Assembly (NCBI GenBank): GCA_023701085.1
Contig: JAMPXR010000113.1
Location: forward strand, 1-7,748
Origin: Ramlibacter sp.
Lineage (GTDB): Bacteria; Pseudomonadota; Gammaproteobacteria; Burkholderiales; Burkholderiaceae_C
Reading direction: 5' to 3'
DNA: 7,748 nucleotides
Of the stretch, positions 6,322 through 7,748 are shown piece by piece; within the stretch, counting starts at the first letter, position 1, and each line of letters starts with the position of its first letter. The notes under the pieces are model-generated. The model was not told the origin of the DNA. It made no database searches and saw only the letters and a program-made list of their open reading frames with translations. The position numbers were made by a program, and so were the translations under genes.

Positions 6322-7139
6322 TCCCTTCTTCCGGCCGGCGCCTTGTAGCGCGCGTAGCCCCAGAGGTACTGCTGCGGGTGCTCGCGGATCAGGCGCTCCA
6401 TCTGCCCGTTGACACATGCCGCGGCGGCGCCGGATTCGGCCGGCAACGCTTCGCTCCAGGGCCGAAGGCGAATGCGATAGCCACGCCCCCAGGGCAGGCG
6501 CTCGCCCCAGGCCAGCAGCACCGTGGCGCCGGTCTGCTGCGCCAGCCGCGCGGGCAAGGTCATGGTGTAGGCCGGGCGCCCGAAGAATGGCGCCCAGACG
6601 CCCAGGCCGCGGGGCGGCACCTGGTCGGGCAGCAGCCCCACCGCCTCGCCGGCCCGCAGCGCCTTGAGCATCTGTTTCACGCCCGCCAGCGTGGTGGGCG
6701 CGGTGGCGAGGTTGGCGCGCCCGCGCGCAGTGTCCACCAGTTCGCGCAGCCAGGGCTTGCGCGCCGGACGGTACAGCACCGTGATGCGGCCGTAGCGCAA
6801 CGCGTAGCCCTGGGCCGTGACTTCGAAGCAGCCCAGGTGCGGCGTGAGAAAGACGATCCCGCCGCCGCGTGCCCGCGCCATGTCCACCAGCTCGGCGCCT
6901 TCCCAATGGATGGCCACCGGGCGCCCGAACCACAGCCGCGGCACCTCCGCCACCAGCTTGCCGGCTTCGGCCACCGCCGGGCGGATACGGCCGAGGGCAT
7001 AGCCGGCCTGCCGCGCGTTGTCCGTGAAGCGGCGGCGATAGGTGCGCGATGCAAGGAACGACACCCACCCCAGCACCGCGCCCAGGCCGTGCAGCAGAGG
7101 CAGCGGCAGCAGCGCGAACACACGGAACAGGGTTTTCAT
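6318..7139 (-). CDS. lysophospholipid/lipid A acyltransferase, second LpxL-family paralogue (HX4E type)
   Basis: Second member of the LpxL/LpxM (HtrB/MsbB) family, 273 residues, with an N-terminal membrane anchor near 7-31. The catalytic motif is TPHLGCFEVTAQ with H101 and E106, an HX4E form as in E. coli LpxL, whereas its neighbour has aspartate. Other family blocks are YRPARKPWL at 123-131, LLPDQVPPRGLG at 169-180 with APFFG following, and the C-terminal QQYLWGYARYK at 256-266. It is first in a two-gene operon and overlaps the next gene by ATGA. The start ATG (7139-7137) begins a good signal-anchor, but the 15 or so bases in front of it carry no purine-rich ribosome binding site. Divergence between the two paralogues suggests different acyl positions or chain lengths on lipid A; that is inference. 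Confidence 0.92.
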   Translation of the reverse strand: MKTLFRVFALLPLPLLHGLGAVLGWVSFLASRTYRRRFTDNARQAGYALGRIRPAVAEAGKLVAEVPRLWFGRPVAIHWEGAELVDMARARGGGIVFLTPHLGCFEVTAQGYALRYGRITVLYRPARKPWLRELVDTARGRANLATAPTTLAGVKQMLKALRAGEAVGLLPDQVPPRGLGVWAPFFGRPAYTMTLPARLAQQTGATVLLAWGERLPWGRGYRIRLRPWSEALPAESGAAAACVNGQMERLIREHPQQYLWGYARYKAPAGRRE

Positions 7140-7161
7140 CGGACGAAAGAACAGTCGCGTT

Positions 7162-7168
7162 TAGAATA
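7162..7168. promoter_or_regulatory. overlapping divergent -10 elements between the acyltransferase operon and metK
   Basis: TAGAAT at 7162-7167 on the + strand is a good -10 for metK and predicts a start near 7174 and a leader of about 124 bases. One base along, 7163-7168 reads TATTCT on the minus strand and could serve the acyltransferase operon, which would then have a very short leader of under 20 bases. No convincing -35 box is visible for either. These are motif matches, not mapped starts. Confidence 0.45.
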
Positions 7169-7173
7169 GTGCT

Positions 7174-7297
7174 GTCGCCGAGTTATGAACTACTTGCAGG
7201 GCGGCCGGAGCATGCTCCAAAAAAATTCTGCTAAAGCGTTCGCCCCAAGCTCCGGCACAAGGCAACGCGCCTTCAGCAACCTGCGGAGTTTATTCAA
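7174..7297 (+). promoter_or_regulatory. structured metK leader, candidate translational switch
   Basis: The leader holds three segments that compete. The segment at 7249-7256 (GCTCCGGC) is perfectly complementary over 8 bp to 7204-7211 (GCCGGAGC). Shifted by two bases, 7247-7254 (AAGCTCCG) pairs over 8 bp, one of them G-U, with 7284-7291 (CGGAGTTT), which includes the metK Shine-Dalgarno GGAG at 7285-7288. CGGAG therefore occurs twice and CTCCG once between the copies. A further hairpin AAGGC/GCCTT with loop AACGC (7259-7273) sits inside the second helix, and the upstream arm is part of the palindrome GGAGCATGCTCC (7207-7218) followed by seven A. The upstream helix would leave the ribosome binding site free; the downstream one would hide it. 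I do not recognise SAM-I, SAM-II, SAM/SAH or SAH riboswitch consensus, and ligand control is only a hypothesis. Confidence 0.5.

Positions 7298-7748
<451 letters not shown>

Noticed and set aside
6322..7068. Upstream extension of the downstream acyltransferase frame to 536 codons on the minus strand
   Set aside because: The extra residues are a different-frame reading of the first acyltransferase gene; the ATG at 6321 with the ATGA overlap and the family N-terminus give the real start.
7174..7297. Known SAM-II, SAM/SAH or SAH riboswitch upstream of metK
   Set aside because: Scattered similarities (AAGC, GGAG near the start, CAACG) exist, but the conserved core pairings I remember for those classes could not be laid onto the sequence; only the alternative helices are reported.

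Overview
The window is ordinary-looking chromosomal DNA of very high G+C content, densely coding, with codon use that looks uniform by eye. The protein types (a MetK with a GHPDKVADQ start region, a twin LpxL-type acyltransferase pair, a diheme cytochrome c4, an EngB with the motif TPGRTQ) point to a betaproteobacterium of the order Burkholderiales, probably Alcaligenaceae (Bordetella/Achromobacter/Pigmentiphaga-like). This assignment is inference from remembered family sequences. I see no insertion sequences, CRISPR arrays, tRNA or rRNA genes.

Layout from left to right. (1) The 3' end of lysA (diaminopimelate decarboxylase, + strand) runs off the left edge. (2) Convergent with it on the minus strand is the msrP-msrQ operon, a Tat-exported molybdenum enzyme and its haem membrane partner that repair oxidised methionine in periplasmic proteins; their stop and start codons share one base. 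(3) A diheme cytochrome c4-like gene on the minus strand ends in a good hairpin with a cUUCGg tetraloop. (4) Divergent from it, engB (ribosome-assembly GTPase) and an epoxide-hydrolase-like alpha/beta hydrolase form a + strand pair overlapping by ATGA. (5) Two LpxL/HtrB-type lipid A late acyltransferase genes lie on the minus strand and also overlap by ATGA. (6) Divergent from these, metK (S-adenosylmethionine synthetase, + strand) starts at 7298 and runs off the right edge.

The functional themes are housekeeping and envelope work: lysine/peptidoglycan precursor synthesis, periplasmic redox repair and electron transfer, ribosome assembly, lipid A acylation and methyl-donor synthesis. The most interesting non-coding element is the roughly 120-nt metK leader. 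One anti-Shine-Dalgarno segment (7249-7256) can pair perfectly with an upstream copy of the Shine-Dalgarno-like sequence (7204-7211) or with the real metK Shine-Dalgarno region (7284-7291). That is the architecture of a translational switch, and I do not recognise it as a named riboswitch class. Everything else is close to expectation for this group; smaller points of interest are the N-terminal extension of EngB, overlapping back-to-back -10 elements at both divergent promoters, and a dyad in front of msrP.
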